Origin: DASQHW01 sp038209365 | GTDB taxonomy: Bacteria > Actinomycetota > Acidimicrobiia > IMCC26256 > PALSA-610 | Direction: 5' to 3' | DNA length: 64,000 bases | Assembly: GCA_038209365.1 (NCBI GenBank) | Contig: JBBQXS010000006.1 | Location: 1 to 64,000 of the forward strand | Part shown: piece after piece, positions 46,390 through 55,050 of the stretch | How positions within the stretch are numbered: position 1 is the first letter of the stretch | How the letters are laid out: each line of letters begins with the position of its first letter | The notes under the pieces: model-generated | What the model was told of the DNA's origin: nothing | Seen by the model: the letters and a program-made list of their open reading frames with translations, nothing else | Databases searched by the model: none | Position numbers and translations under genes: made by a program

Positions 46390-47160
46390 TCAGTGGGCGA
46401 AGACGAGCAGGCCGCCCGCGAGTGCGGTGAGTCCGAAGCCATAGGACAACGTGAGCGCACGCTCGCGGAGACGAAGGGCGATGCGCGCGCCGATGTTGGC
46501 GAGCGGGATGGACGCGAGCCCGAACGCGAGCGTCAGCGACCAGTCGATGTGACCGAGCCACGCGTGCACCACGGTGCCGGGCACTGCGAGGACGGCCGAG
46601 ACCGCGAGCGACGTGCCGAGCGCGCGTCGCACGGGCATGTGCAGCGCGGTCATGAACAACGGCGCGAGGAGGAACCCGCCACTGTTGCCGAGCAAGCCCG
46701 AGACGATCCCGACGACGGTGGTGATCGCGATGATGCGCGCGGTCGATGACGGTGTCGCTTGGACCTGGAGCGTGTCGTCATGTGGCCGCAGGAGTACGCG
46801 CATACCGAGCACGAGCACCAGGAGATCGGTGACCAGGATCAGGCCGCCGCCGGGGATCCAGCGCGTGCACACCGCGCCGACGATCGTCGCGGGAACGCCG
46901 GCGAGCAGCGCCAGGCGGAACACCCGATGGTCGATGCAGCGCTCACGTGCATAGACGCGGCTCGCGAGCAGGGTGGCAGGAATCGTCGCGGGGAGCGGCG
47001 AGGCCACGGCGACGATCGCGGGCACGCCGATGACGTGGAGGAGAGGCGTCGCGAGCGCCGAGCCGCCCTTGCCGAAGGCTCCCGACAAGAGCCCGATGCC
47101 GGCGCCGACCAATGCGGCCCCGAGGAGGAGTTCTGCGCTCACCTGCTCATCCAAGGGCAT
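46390..47160 (-). CDS. TauE/SafE family sulfite/anion exporter
   Basis: A 256-residue membrane protein with a regular run of hydrophobic helices: LLLGAALVGAGIGLLSGAF near the N-terminus, then LLHVIGVPAIVAVASPLPAT, the pair LALLAGVPATIVGAVC and IIAITTVVGIVSGLLGNSGG, ending FGLTALAGGLLVFA. The repeated motif GxLSGxxGxGG/GGFLLAPL is the TauE/SafE signature. Family members export sulfite, sulfoacetate or similar organic anions. It is divergent from a LysR-type regulator across 52 bp, the usual arrangement for a regulator-controlled exporter, so the LysR protein probably senses the anion. Confidence 0.9.
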   Translation of the reverse strand: MPLDEQVSAELLLGAALVGAGIGLLSGAFGKGGSALATPLLHVIGVPAIVAVASPLPATIPATLLASRVYARERCIDHRVFRLALLAGVPATIVGAVCTRWIPGGGLILVTDLLVLVLGMRVLLRPHDDTLQVQATPSSTARIIAITTVVGIVSGLLGNSGGFLLAPLFMTALHMPVRRALGTSLAVSAVLAVPGTVVHAWLGHIDWSLTLAFGLASIPLANIGARIALRLRERALTLSYGFGLTALAGGLLVFAH

Positions 47161-47199
47161 GCCGGACCATAGATCAATCCTCTTTCAACTACTCATCTG

Positions 47200-47214
47200 A
47201 TAGGGTTCTCCTAT
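47200..47214 (+). promoter_or_regulatory. LysR-type operator ATAG-N7-CTAT
   Basis: ATAG (47200-47203) and CTAT (47211-47214) form an interrupted palindrome with a T-N11-A core, the LysR-family box, and overlap the LysR start codon. The short 47161-47212 gap also serves the divergent exporter gene, so one site could control both. Confidence 0.5.
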
Positions 47215-48100
47215 GGAACTCCGCCAGGTCGACTACGTCCTCGCCGTCGTCGACGAGGGGAGCTTCACGGCCGGGGCGGCCGCGATCGGGGTCGCCCAGC
47301 CATCACTGTCGGAGTCGATCCGGCGGCTCGAGCACGAGATGGGTGTGCGCCTGTTCCATCGGGTGGGGCGGCGAGTCGGGCTCACGGATGCCGGTCGCGC
47401 CTTCGAGGGTCCGGCCCGCCGGCTGGTGCGGGAACGTGAGCTGGTGCTCGAGGCGGTTGGCGGGGTCCGCACCCTCGATCACGGCACCCTGGACATCGTG
47501 TCGCTGCCGACGCTGGCCGTCGATCCGCTCGCCTCGCTGGTCGGACGATTCCGGGTCGCCCATCCCGGCATCATCGTGCGCATCGCCGAACCGGAGCACA
47601 CGAGCGGCGTGGAGGAGCGCCTCGCCGACGGGCGCAGCGAAGTCGGGCTCGCCGATCTCCCGCCGCGTCGCGACGACCTCGTCGCGATCGCGCTCGGCCG
47701 CCAGGAGATCGTCGCCGTATGTCCGCCGGGGACCCTGCTCCCCGCGCCCGGCCGGCTTCCGGTCGGCCATCTCGCCGGTATGCCGCTCGTCGCGACGCCG
47801 GCGGGCACGTCGACGCGCGATCTGCTCGATCGTGCCCTCGCCGCCGCGAGCGTCGCCCCGCTCATCGCGGTCGAGACGGCCCAGCGCGAAGCCATCGCGC
47901 CGCTCGTGCTCGGAGGTGCCGGCACGTCGTTCCTGCCTCGTCCGATGGCCGAGGGGCTCGCCGTCCAGGGGGCGGTCGTCGCCCGGCTCGTGCCCGGGCT
48001 GTCCCGAACGATCGGGCTGCTGCACCGCGCGAGCCCCCTGACACCCGCCGCCCGGGCGTTCGTGGAGCTCGCGCGCGGCCGGGGAGCGTCAAATGGGTAG
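47213..48100 (+). CDS. LysR-family transcriptional regulator
   Basis: A 295-residue LysR protein. Residues 1-60 form the winged helix (ELRQVDYVLAVVDEGSFTAG, then AQPSLSESIRRLEHEMG and LFHRVGRRVGLTDAG). From ~90 onward is the effector domain (TLDIVSLPTLAVDPLASLVG, AHPGIIVRIAEPEH, ending AQREAIAPLVLGGAGTSFLP). It is divergent from the TauE-like exporter gene and the ATAG-N7-CTAT box overlaps its start. The expected effector is the transported anion or its precursor. A small gene follows at 10 nt and might be co-transcribed. Confidence 0.93.
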   Translation: MELRQVDYVLAVVDEGSFTAGAAAIGVAQPSLSESIRRLEHEMGVRLFHRVGRRVGLTDAGRAFEGPARRLVRERELVLEAVGGVRTLDHGTLDIVSLPTLAVDPLASLVGRFRVAHPGIIVRIAEPEHTSGVEERLADGRSEVGLADLPPRRDDLVAIALGRQEIVAVCPPGTLLPAPGRLPVGHLAGMPLVATPAGTSTRDLLDRALAAASVAPLIAVETAQREAIAPLVLGGAGTSFLPRPMAEGLAVQGAVVARLVPGLSRTIGLLHRASPLTPAARAFVELARGRGASNG

Positions 48101-48110
48101 GAGGGCTCGC

Positions 48111-48299
48111 ATGCAGGACGATCCCCGGGTCGAACGACGTGCCGAGGGGCTCCTTCCCGAGGAGCAGGCGGCCGGCAGCGAGGATCCGCAGGCCCAGGCG
48201 GCGGAGATCCTCGCGGAATCCGACGAGCGGGCCGACGACCCGCGTCCGGTCGAGCGTCGCACCTCCGAAGACACCGTGGAACCGCCCTCCGAGAAGTGA
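48111..48299 (+). CDS. small acidic hypothetical protein (62 residues)
   Basis: The start at 48111 (MQDDPRVERRAEGLLPEEQA) follows a strong AGGAGG site at 48099-48104. The product is very acidic and likely disordered (SEDPQAQAAEILAESDERA, then RTSEDTVEPPSEK). No domain is recognised. It is 10 nt after the LysR stop, in the same direction, and ahead of a convergent phosphotransferase gene. Low-complexity composition and lack of structure make a specific role impossible to infer. Confidence 0.6.
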   Translation: MQDDPRVERRAEGLLPEEQAAGSEDPQAQAAEILAESDERADDPRPVERRTSEDTVEPPSEK

Positions 48300-48312
48300 C
48301 GGTGCCACCCGG

Positions 48313-49251
48313 TCACGAGAGCCGTTCGAGTGCGTCGGCGAGGATCTCGTCGTGCACGGCGATGATCCGCGCGGTGGTGATGTCGGCGCGTCCGGCGTCG
48401 TGCCACCGCCACGCTTCCGGCGTGGCGGCTTCGTCGCCCATGCTCACGGTATCGACGATGTCGTGCCACGCGAGGTCGTCCACTTCGCCGTAGCGACGAA
48501 TGAACTCGTCCGCGACGTCGAACCCGAAGAGCAGCGCGAGATTGCCGCGACAGTGCGCGACGTCGGCCGCGCCCGGACCGCGACAAGCGTGCGTCCAGTC
48601 GACGACGCCGGTGAGGTTGCCGCGTTGCCACAACACGTTCCCCGGCCAGAAGTCGCGATGCACGAGCACGCGTTGGTGCACCGGCACCGGTTGATGCGCG
48701 ATCTCGATCGCGCGCTCCCACACCTCGGGGCGGCCCGACCACGAAGGCGGCGCAGTCACGGTGTCGAGGCTCCACGGCCGGAAGTAGTTGAGTGTCCCGG
48801 GCGGAACGGGCACCTCGTGTATCGCACGCAACGTCGCGACCAGCCGGTCGAGGTACGCGTCGACGTCGGGCGGCGCGAGCACGTCGCGACCGGGGAGTCG
48901 CGTCATGAGGACCGCCGGCGCGTCGGCGTGCGCACCCTTGGCATCGGCGGCGACGAGCCGCGGCACCGGGAGCCTGGTCGTCGAAATCGATGCCGACGCG
49001 AGGAGCCCGAGCGCGGCCGCCTCGTTCTCGACCACGCCGATGTCCGGTGCGAGGTCGGTGCGGGCCCAGCGCCGGAGGACGAGCCGGTGCAATCGCTTCC
49101 CGTCTTCGACGTCGATCGCGTGCATTGCCGCGGCCCACGAGTTGCGCAGCCGCCGTACCCGCGTGACGCGGGCACCCGAACCGATCTGCGCCGCCGCCCA
49201 TGTCAGCGTCGCGGCGGGCGGGCGGCGCCGCATCTCGACGGGTATCTGCAT
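48313..49251 (-). CDS. aminoglycoside phosphotransferase (APH)-family kinase
   Basis: A 312-residue kinase of the APH/choline kinase group. The nucleotide-binding lobe contains LRRWARTDLAPDIGVVENEA; the catalytic loop is VLVHRDFWPGNVLW (HxDxxxxN), with the metal Asp in GVVDWTHACRGPG. Members phosphorylate small metabolites, homoserine, or antibiotics. The start at 49251 (MQIPVEMRRRPPAAT) was preferred; longer frames overlap the msrA promoter region. It is convergent with the 62-residue gene and divergent from msrA. Substrate unknown; resistance is not implied without closer evidence. Confidence 0.85.
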   Translation of the reverse strand: MQIPVEMRRRPPAATLTWAAAQIGSGARVTRVRRLRNSWAAAMHAIDVEDGKRLHRLVLRRWARTDLAPDIGVVENEAAALGLLASASISTTRLPVPRLVAADAKGAHADAPAVLMTRLPGRDVLAPPDVDAYLDRLVATLRAIHEVPVPPGTLNYFRPWSLDTVTAPPSWSGRPEVWERAIEIAHQPVPVHQRVLVHRDFWPGNVLWQRGNLTGVVDWTHACRGPGAADVAHCRGNLALLFGFDVADEFIRRYGEVDDLAWHDIVDTVSMGDEAATPEAWRWHDAGRADITTARIIAVHDEILADALERLS

Positions 49252-49336
49252 CCGCGGGAACCTTCGGAGCCGAACGGTGGTTAGGTTTGACGGTATCCGC
49301 CACAGGCCCCGAGCGGCCGTCGAAAGAGGTGCGCCG

Positions 49337-49984
49337 ATGTTCCTTCGTCGCGACAAGCTTCATGTTCCCACCGCCGACGAGGCGCTGCCCGGCAGGCCGC
49401 AGCGCGCATTCACGGTGCCGGAGCGCCACTTCGTGCTCGGCACACCGCTCGAGCCACCGTTCCCCGAAGGACTCGAAACGGCCGTCTTCGCCATGGGTTG
49501 CTTCTGGGGGGCCGAGCGCAAGTTCTGGGAAGCCGACGGCGTCTACACCACGGCGGTGGGTTATGCCGGCGGCATCACGCCGAACCCGACGTACGAAGAG
49601 GTGTGCTCCGGTCGCACCGGTCACACCGAAGCCGTGCTCGTCGTGTTCGACCCGAAGGTGACGTCTTACGACGCGATGCTTCGGCTGTTCTGGGAGAACC
49701 ACGATCCGACGCAGGGAATGCGGCAGGGCAATGACGTCGGCACGCAGTACCGCTCCGCCATCTACACGTTCGGCGACGCGCAGGCCCGCGCCGTCGAGAC
49801 TTCGCGGGCGATGTTCCAGGAGCGGCTCCAGGAATCGGGCTTCGACGACATCACGACGGAGATCGCGCCCGCCGGGACGTTCTTTTACGCCGAGGACTAC
49901 CACCAGCAGTATCTCGCCAAGAACCCGAACGGCTACTGCGGCATCGGCGGCACGGGCGTCAGCTGCCCGATCGGGGTGGCGTAG
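49337..49984 (+). CDS. msrA: peptide-methionine (S)-S-oxide reductase MsrA
   Basis: A 215-residue protein with the MsrA active-site motif MGCFWGAERKFWE (Cys nucleophile), GYAGG, and GHTEAVLVVFDP, followed by FWENHDPTQGMRQGNDVGTQ and the C-terminal GYCGIGGTG with a resolving Cys (CGIGG, CP). It reduces the S-epimer of methionine sulfoxide in proteins with thioredoxin. The N-terminal ~45 residues (MFLRRDKLHVPTADEALP) are longer than in E. coli MsrA start but typical of actinobacterial and cyanobacterial forms. The ATG at 49337 lies in the gap divergent from the APH-like gene. It is followed at 25 nt by coaA. Confidence 0.94.
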   Translation: MFLRRDKLHVPTADEALPGRPQRAFTVPERHFVLGTPLEPPFPEGLETAVFAMGCFWGAERKFWEADGVYTTAVGYAGGITPNPTYEEVCSGRTGHTEAVLVVFDPKVTSYDAMLRLFWENHDPTQGMRQGNDVGTQYRSAIYTFGDAQARAVETSRAMFQERLQESGFDDITTEIAPAGTFFYAEDYHQQYLAKNPNGYCGIGGTGVSCPIGVA

Positions 49985-50009
49985 CACGCCGCGGTAGCGT
50001 CGCTTCTTC

Positions 50010-50963
50010 GTGGAGCCGATCAGCGAGGTGGAGCTCGACCCATACGTCGACTTCAGCCGCGAGGAATGGAGCAAGCTCCGCGCGTCGACCCCACTGACCC
50101 TGACCGAGGCGGATCTGGCGCAGCTCCGTGGCCTCGACGAGCCGATGCAGATGGACGAGGTCGAGGCGATCTACCTCCCGCTGTCGCGCCTGCTGAACCT
50201 CCGGATCGCCGCCACGCGCGACATGCATGCGGTGACCGAGACCTTCCTCGGCCACCTGCACGCCGGGGTGCCGTACGTGATCGGGCTCGCGGGCAGCGTT
50301 GCGGCGGGCAAGAGCACGATCGCGCGCATGCTCCAGGCGTTGCTCGGACGCTGGCCCGATCATCCACGTGTCGATCTCGTGACCACCGACGGGTTCCTGT
50401 TCCCGAACTCCACACTGGAAGCGCGCGGCCTCATGGCGCGCAAGGGCTTTCCCGAGAGCTATGACGTGCGAGCGTTGATGCGCTTCCTCGCCGAGCTGAA
50501 GGCGGGATCCACGGAGGTACACGCGCCGCGGTACTCGCACCTCACCTATGACATCCTGCCCGGCGAGGAGATCATCCTTCGCTCTCCCGACATCGTGATC
50601 GTCGAGGGCGTGAACGTGCTCCAGACCCCGGCCCGGCGAGGACGCGCCGAGGCGACCGTCGTCGTCTCGGACTTCTTCGACTTCTCGATCTACGTCGACG
50701 CCTCCGAGGACGACCTCGTGCGTTGGTACGTCGACCGGCTCTTTCTGCTGCGCGAGACGTCGTTGCACGATCCTCGGTCGTACTTCAACTTCCTGACGCA
50801 GTACAGCGAAGAGGCGACCGCAGACTTTGCCGCGTCGGTCTGGACGCAGGTGAACCTCGTGAACCTGCGCGAGAACATCGCGCCGACGCGCGGCCGGGCG
50901 AATCTCATCCTCGAGAAGCGCAGAGACCACGCCGTCGAGCGCGTCAGGTTACGGAAGCTCTGA
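50010..50963 (+). CDS. coaA: type I pantothenate kinase CoaA
   Basis: A 317-residue kinase catalysing the first step of coenzyme A synthesis (pantothenate to 4'-phosphopantothenate). Conserved elements: PYVIGLAGSVAAGKSTIARM (P-loop), VTTDGFLFPN, KGFPESYDVRALMRFL and the late EGVNVLQTP, with NLRENIAPTRGRANLIL at the C-terminus. Length equals E. coli CoaA (316). It starts with GTG at 50010 (VEPISEVELDPYVDF). The pathway supplies CoA for the many acyl-CoA enzymes and for the PPTase, though position near msrA is probably incidental. Confidence 0.95.
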   Translation: MEPISEVELDPYVDFSREEWSKLRASTPLTLTEADLAQLRGLDEPMQMDEVEAIYLPLSRLLNLRIAATRDMHAVTETFLGHLHAGVPYVIGLAGSVAAGKSTIARMLQALLGRWPDHPRVDLVTTDGFLFPNSTLEARGLMARKGFPESYDVRALMRFLAELKAGSTEVHAPRYSHLTYDILPGEEIILRSPDIVIVEGVNVLQTPARRGRAEATVVVSDFFDFSIYVDASEDDLVRWYVDRLFLLRETSLHDPRSYFNFLTQYSEEATADFAASVWTQVNLVNLRENIAPTRGRANLILEKRRDHAVERVRLRKL

Positions 50964-50967
50964 GCCC

Positions 50968-51573
50968 CTATTCGCCGGCAGCACCCGTCGGCTCGCCGGG
51001 GCGCACGCCGCGCAGCCCGAACCACACGAGCTCGGAGATCCACTGCGCGAGCTGCTCGGCGTCGACGTCGCTCGCCGGCCGCTGCAGCGCCCAACGTCCG
51101 ACGGATTCACCCATGCCGACGAGCGCGCTCGCGAGCACGAGCCGTTGTTCGGGTGATCCGTCGATGAAGATGAGCAAGGAGATCGTCTCCGCGGTCGCGT
51201 CGATGATCTCCTCGACGATGCGCGCGAACTCGGGATCGGATCGAATCGCGGTGCTGAGCAGCAGCCGGAACGCGCTGCGATTTCCCAACGCGAAATCGAA
51301 GTACGCGCGAAAGCCCATCTCGACGCGATCTCGCGCGCTTCCGGCGCGACCTGTCGCGTCCGCCAGGGTGGTGAGGAGCTCGGCGCCTGTGCTCTCGAGC
51401 AGCTCCACGTACAGCGCCCGTTTGCTCGGGAAGTGCTGGTACAGCACGGGCTTGGTCACACCCGCGGACTCGGCGATCTCGTCCATCGACGTCGCGTGGA
51501 ACCCCTGTTCGGCAAAGCGATCGCGCGCGACTTCGAGCAGCTGGAGGCGGCGCTGGTCCGCAGGCAGTCGCAT
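50968..51573 (-). CDS. TetR/AcrR-family transcriptional regulator
   Basis: A 201-residue TetR protein. The DNA-binding helix-turn-helix is LLEVARDRFAEQGFHATSMD followed by EIAESAGVTKPVLYQHFPSK; the C-terminal ligand domain is all-helical (LLESTGAELLTTLADATG, AETISLLIFIDGSPEQ). The start at 51573 (MRLPADQRRLQL) fits the family better than an upstream frame. It lies 11 nt downstream of the aldo/keto reductase gene on the same strand and convergent with coaA at 4 nt. Its operator is not identified. Confidence 0.9.
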   Translation of the reverse strand: MRLPADQRRLQLLEVARDRFAEQGFHATSMDEIAESAGVTKPVLYQHFPSKRALYVELLESTGAELLTTLADATGRAGSARDRVEMGFRAYFDFALGNRSAFRLLLSTAIRSDPEFARIVEEIIDATAETISLLIFIDGSPEQRLVLASALVGMGESVGRWALQRPASDVDAEQLAQWISELVWFGLRGVRPGEPTGAAGE

Positions 51574-51584
51574 CCGGCGCGAGG

Positions 51585-52592
51585 TCAGACGCTCGATTTC
51601 AGCGGCATGACGTAGCGGTCGGCGTGGTCGAAGTTGCGCGACCACAAGTCGTCGACTGAGCGAGTCTCTTCCGGGGACAACGGTCGCTCCGACGCCGCCG
51701 CGTACTCACGCACTTCGTCGACCGACAACACCGTGGGGATCACGCACGTGAACGCCGAGTTGGCGAGGATGCCGGCGATCGCCGCTTGTCCGATCGTGCG
51801 CCCGGTTTCGGGTGCCCACAGGAATCCGAGTGTCTCGGCCTTCTCGAAGTTGTCGAGCATGTTGTCGGGATTGCGATGCGACCGATGATCCTTGGCGTCG
51901 AACACGGTGTCCGGCGTGATCTTTCCCGAGAGCGTGTCCGACGCGTGCGGCACGCGGGCAAGCAGGCCTACCTCACCGCGTTGCACGCGCGGCCGGCGTG
52001 CGAACGTCCGCCCGGGCTCTTGCTCGAGCACGTTGAACACCGTTTGCAGAGACACGATTGGCCGGCCGTCGATCGCGCGGTTGCCTTCCTCGACCCAGCC
52101 GATCGCCGGACCGAGGGCAACGCCGAGCTCGCGTACCTTGCCTTCGTCGCGCAGCTTGCCGAGGGCCTCCCACACGTCGTCGTCGACGATCGGCTCGATG
52201 CGCGGGTTGTGCAGCTGCAAGAGGTCGATGCGGTCGGTGCCGAGCCGGCGCAATGAGTCCTCGACCTGCGCGCGCACGGACGCCGGTCGCCAGTCGTGCG
52301 GCCGTTCGGACTGTCCCGGGAATTTGCGCTCGGCACTTATGTCGTAGCCGACTTTGGTCGTGAGCACGATGTCGTCGCGCGCCGTGAGGTAATCGGCGAG
52401 GATCGTCTCACCGGCGCCGTCCTGGCCGTAGACGGGGGCGGTGTCGATGAAGTTGATGCCGGCGTCCAGCGCAGCCTTGATCATCTCGTGCGGATCGTCG
52501 GAGCGGCCCCACCAGTCGCTGACCAGCGTCCATGTGCCGAAGCCGACCTCGGAGATGGTCAGGTCGCTGTCTCCGAGGCGGCGCGAGCGCAT
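51585..52592 (-). CDS. aldo/keto reductase
   Basis: A 335-residue NADP-dependent aldo/keto reductase. The tetrad is readable: Asp and Tyr in NFIDTAPVYGQ, Lys in IVLTTKVGYD and His in LLQLHNPRIE. The N-terminal strand is MRSRRLGDSDLTISEVGFGT. The C-terminal NADP-binding part includes TIGQAAIAGILANSAFTCVI and PTVLSVDEVREYAAASE. Members reduce aldehydes or ketones, sometimes as tailoring or detoxification enzymes. It is upstream of the TetR gene, probably its target operon. Confidence 0.92.
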   Translation of the reverse strand: MRSRRLGDSDLTISEVGFGTWTLVSDWWGRSDDPHEMIKAALDAGINFIDTAPVYGQDGAGETILADYLTARDDIVLTTKVGYDISAERKFPGQSERPHDWRPASVRAQVEDSLRRLGTDRIDLLQLHNPRIEPIVDDDVWEALGKLRDEGKVRELGVALGPAIGWVEEGNRAIDGRPIVSLQTVFNVLEQEPGRTFARRPRVQRGEVGLLARVPHASDTLSGKITPDTVFDAKDHRSHRNPDNMLDNFEKAETLGFLWAPETGRTIGQAAIAGILANSAFTCVIPTVLSVDEVREYAAASERPLSPEETRSVDDLWSRNFDHADRYVMPLKSSV

Positions 52593-52630
52593 CGGCCGAT
52601 CGTACCGAGACGGAAGGCCCGATGGCGGGC

Positions 52631-52882
52631 TCAGCCGCCTTGCCGTTCGTCGCGGGCGGCGGCCCGTACGCCGTACGCCAGGACGATCGGTAGGGGCAAG
52701 ACCACGCAGCTCGCCACGAGCCCGGCGACCGATACCGCCACCGTCCACTCGGGGAAGCCGGTCGCGACCCCGACGAAGAAGGCGACGATCGCGACCGCGA
52801 GGGCGCTGTACCCGGCACGCTTGCCGAGCGCGGCCGCGCGCGCGATCCGGGCACGGCGAGCGACGATCGGGTCGTCTACCAC
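52631..52882 (-). CDS. small membrane protein (83 residues)
   Basis: From GTG 52882 (VVDDPIVARRARIARAAALG) the product has two hydrophobic segments, SALAVAIVAFFVGVATGF and VAVSVAGLVASCVVLPLPIV, a short basic cytoplasmic N-terminus and a basic tail. Seven nucleotides overlap the glycosyltransferase stop, so it is translationally linked to it. The family is not recognised. A role in membrane glycoconjugate export is only suggested by position. Confidence 0.65.
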   Translation of the reverse strand: MVDDPIVARRARIARAAALGKRAGYSALAVAIVAFFVGVATGFPEWTVAVSVAGLVASCVVLPLPIVLAYGVRAAARDERQGG

Positions 52883-53967
52883 GCGAGCCAACCGTGCGCC
52901 GCGAATGCTTCCTCGATCGCGACCGGCAGATCGGCGAGCGCGAACGATAGCTCGGCCCGGCGCACGTTGGCGTCGAAGTATCGATTGCAGACCTCCGCCG
53001 GCTCGCCGAGGAAGCGCACGAGCTGCTCGGGATGCTCCGTCGAGAACACCCGCACACCCGACGCGAGGATCTCCGCGAGCACCGGGTACGGGTACGCGGC
53101 ACACGGACGGCGAAATGCCGTGGCCTCGATGATCGGATTCCCGAATCCTTCCCAGGTCGACGGGAACACGACGAGGTCGGCGGCCGCGTACGCGTCGCCC
53201 GCGTGGTCGGCCCGGCCCATCGTCACGGCCACCGGCGATCGGTCGAGGAGACGTTCGAGCGTCGGTGCATAACCGTCTTCGGCCGGACCGGAGAGCCAGT
53301 ACTGGATCGCACGGTCGGGCGCGAGGTGATGCAGGCGTTGCGCGAACCGGAGTCCACCGGGCACGTTCTTCCGCTCGATGGCGCGCGCGGGTTGGAACAT
53401 CACGAGGTCGTCGTCGGTGAAGCCGAAGGCCTTCCGAGTCGCGGCGCGATCTCCCGCCGGCGGCGCGAGGTCGAAGTAATTGTGAATCGTCGTGACATTC
53501 TCGTAGCGGCGGGCCTGGAGCTCGCGCCGACTGCGCAGGTTGACGGTGGCGTGCAACGCCCCCTCGATCCGGGGCGGGAAGTCGGCTTCCAGATGCTTCA
53601 GATTTCGGCGCTGCCAGGGCAGATCGTGGTGGCGTAGGACGACCCTGCCCCGATGCCGCGCCGCCGCGCGTGCAACCGCCTGGGCGGCGTCCCGGTTGAG
53701 CGGGAGCGAGCAGATGTTGTCGACGACGACGAGGTCCGCCGCCTCGATCGCGGCGCTGATCGCGCGCTCGTCAGGTCGGTCGGTGGCGTCAATGGCGAGG
53801 GTGGGCAACACGACGTCGTCCGGCTGCCCGCCGTCTTCGATCGAGCCCGCGACGCGACGGGTTGCGAACCCGAGCTCGCGCAGCGCCCAGTGCCACTTGC
53901 GCGCTTCGACCGAAACGCCATCCTCGCCACCGAGGCGGAACGAGATCGTGACGGCCTGCCGTCCCAT
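52876..53967 (-). CDS. glycosyltransferase (GT-B, family 4-like)
   Basis: A 363-residue GT-B glycosyltransferase. The N-terminal half has MGRQAVTISFRLGGEDGVSV and the acceptor helix WALRELGF; the C-terminal half has DDLVMFQPARAIERKNVPGG, ADLVVFPSTWEGFGNPIIEA (GT4-type donor site with Glu) and AYPYPVLAEILASGVRV. It uses a nucleotide sugar to extend a glycan or lipid carrier. The start at 53967 (MGRQ) was used over one 18 nt upstream. Downstream is the two-helix membrane protein overlapping by 7 nt. Confidence 0.88.
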   Translation of the reverse strand: MGRQAVTISFRLGGEDGVSVEARKWHWALRELGFATRRVAGSIEDGGQPDDVVLPTLAIDATDRPDERAISAAIEAADLVVVDNICSLPLNRDAAQAVARAAARHRGRVVLRHHDLPWQRRNLKHLEADFPPRIEGALHATVNLRSRRELQARRYENVTTIHNYFDLAPPAGDRAATRKAFGFTDDDLVMFQPARAIERKNVPGGLRFAQRLHHLAPDRAIQYWLSGPAEDGYAPTLERLLDRSPVAVTMGRADHAGDAYAAADLVVFPSTWEGFGNPIIEATAFRRPCAAYPYPVLAEILASGVRVFSTEHPEQLVRFLGEPAEVCNRYFDANVRRAELSFALADLPVAIEEAFAAHGWLAW

Positions 53968-54006
53968 ATTTCGCCGAGGGCCCATATTGCGCCGAGGGTA
54001 GGCGCG

Positions 54007-54663
54007 TCAGGGCACGTTCACGTATGTGAGGCGACGGTTCGTGGCATCGAGCACGGCCCGCGCCACCGCATCGGCTTGTTGTTGGGGCCGCACGATCGCC
54101 GAGCCCGAGACGAGCTGCTCGGACGGCGGCACGACGAACACGACGGCCACGACTGCAATGTCGTGCGCGCCGACGCGAACGATCTGCGCGTGGTCGACAT
54201 CGATGCGCTCTGCCGCCGGTTCGAGCTGCCTGAGCGCGTCAACGGTGGCGGTCGCCACGAGACGGTGACGGGCGGTCGTGGCGATCGAGCCCTCGGCGAA
54301 GCCGACGGCCTCGTCCTCTTCGCGGGCGAGCGTGACACGTACCAGCGAACGCAGCCCGTTCGACTCGGCCGTGATGGCCACGATCGACGGCCGGACCTCG
54401 GGGACGAGCGTGTCGTCGAGGGCGTTACCGCCGCCGAGCTGCACCACGCTGATGAGGCGGCGGTCGAGGTCGAGGCCGAATGACGCGAGCGCGATGGACT
54501 GGACGTCGCGCGCGATCTGCTTCGGGTGCTTGCCCGGGTGGGCGACGATGTGCACCTCCGACACCCGGCCGTCGTCCTCGGCCACGATCCGTGCGATGGA
54601 GACGTCGGGCAGCCGGCAGATCTCCCGTTCCACTTCGGTGAGGTCGAGCTCGGTCACGCCCAT
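54007..54663 (-). CDS. hypothetical protein, two similar alpha/beta halves
   Basis: A 218-residue cytoplasmic protein starting MGVTELDLTEVEREICRLPD. The first half (VSIARIVAEDDGRVSEVHIV, then ALASFGLDLDRRLISVVQLG) and the second (NGLRSLVRVTLAREEDEAVG, ending AVARAVLDATNRRLTYVNV) share a strand-helix-strand layout, perhaps two ferredoxin-like units. It is common near HD-domain genes in actinobacteria in my recollection, but I cannot name its family. It is divergent from the membrane HD-domain operon, so the 388-bp gap serves both. Confidence 0.72.
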   Translation of the reverse strand: MGVTELDLTEVEREICRLPDVSIARIVAEDDGRVSEVHIVAHPGKHPKQIARDVQSIALASFGLDLDRRLISVVQLGGGNALDDTLVPEVRPSIVAITAESNGLRSLVRVTLAREEDEAVGFAEGSIATTARHRLVATATVDALRQLEPAAERIDVDHAQIVRVGAHDIAVVAVVFVVPPSEQLVSGSAIVRPQQQADAVARAVLDATNRRLTYVNVP

Positions 54664-54755
54664 CTTTTCTCCACAACTCCCGGGCTCCCGAGACTACGCA
54701 CCGGCCCGTCCCGGACGGCTGATCCCCAGCCCGGGGCGGGGTTGTAGCCCGGTCC

Positions 54756-55050
54756 TTGCACAAATGGTGCGATCCCGCGACAATTGTGGAAAGACCTGGT
54801 CGGGCGGTTGTGCCGGGCTGTGCCGTGGTGCGTCGATTGTCGCCGTGGGCATGAGCGGCGACGAGAATGCCAGGTCCCATTGCGGCGAGCTGGGGGTGGC
54901 CAACGGCGCAACAACTCCGGAGAGGAAGCTAGGAGATAGACGGCAGGGCCGAGGTCGGCTTTCACTTCACACATCCAATCCCGAGCGGAGCGGTTTGCCC
55001 CATCGCCCATAGCGGCGGCGACGGAGGACTTGACGCAAGGGGGAGTAATC
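54756..55050 (+). promoter_or_regulatory. promoter and ~260-nt leader before the HD-domain operon
   Basis: TTGCAC (54756-54761) and GACAAT (54779-54784), exactly 17 bp apart, form a good sigma-A-type promoter. Transcription from ~54791 would give a ~260-nt untranslated leader before the first start at 55051. The leader contains several G-rich, self-complementary stretches (for example TCGCCGTGGGCATGAGCGGCGA), so it may fold. It resembles no riboswitch I could identify. The remaining 54664-54755 holds nothing further. Confidence 0.5.

Noticed and set aside
48313..49251. Aminoglycoside resistance gene
   Set aside because: The APH fold is shared by many metabolic kinases, and nothing in the sequence or context specifies an antibiotic substrate.
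54785..55050. Known c-di-GMP or c-di-AMP riboswitch in the HD-operon leader
   Set aside because: The conserved GGGCAAACC and GGGACGCAAAGCC type segments of GEMM, and ydaO landmarks, are not present by eye; only an unassigned structured leader is reported.
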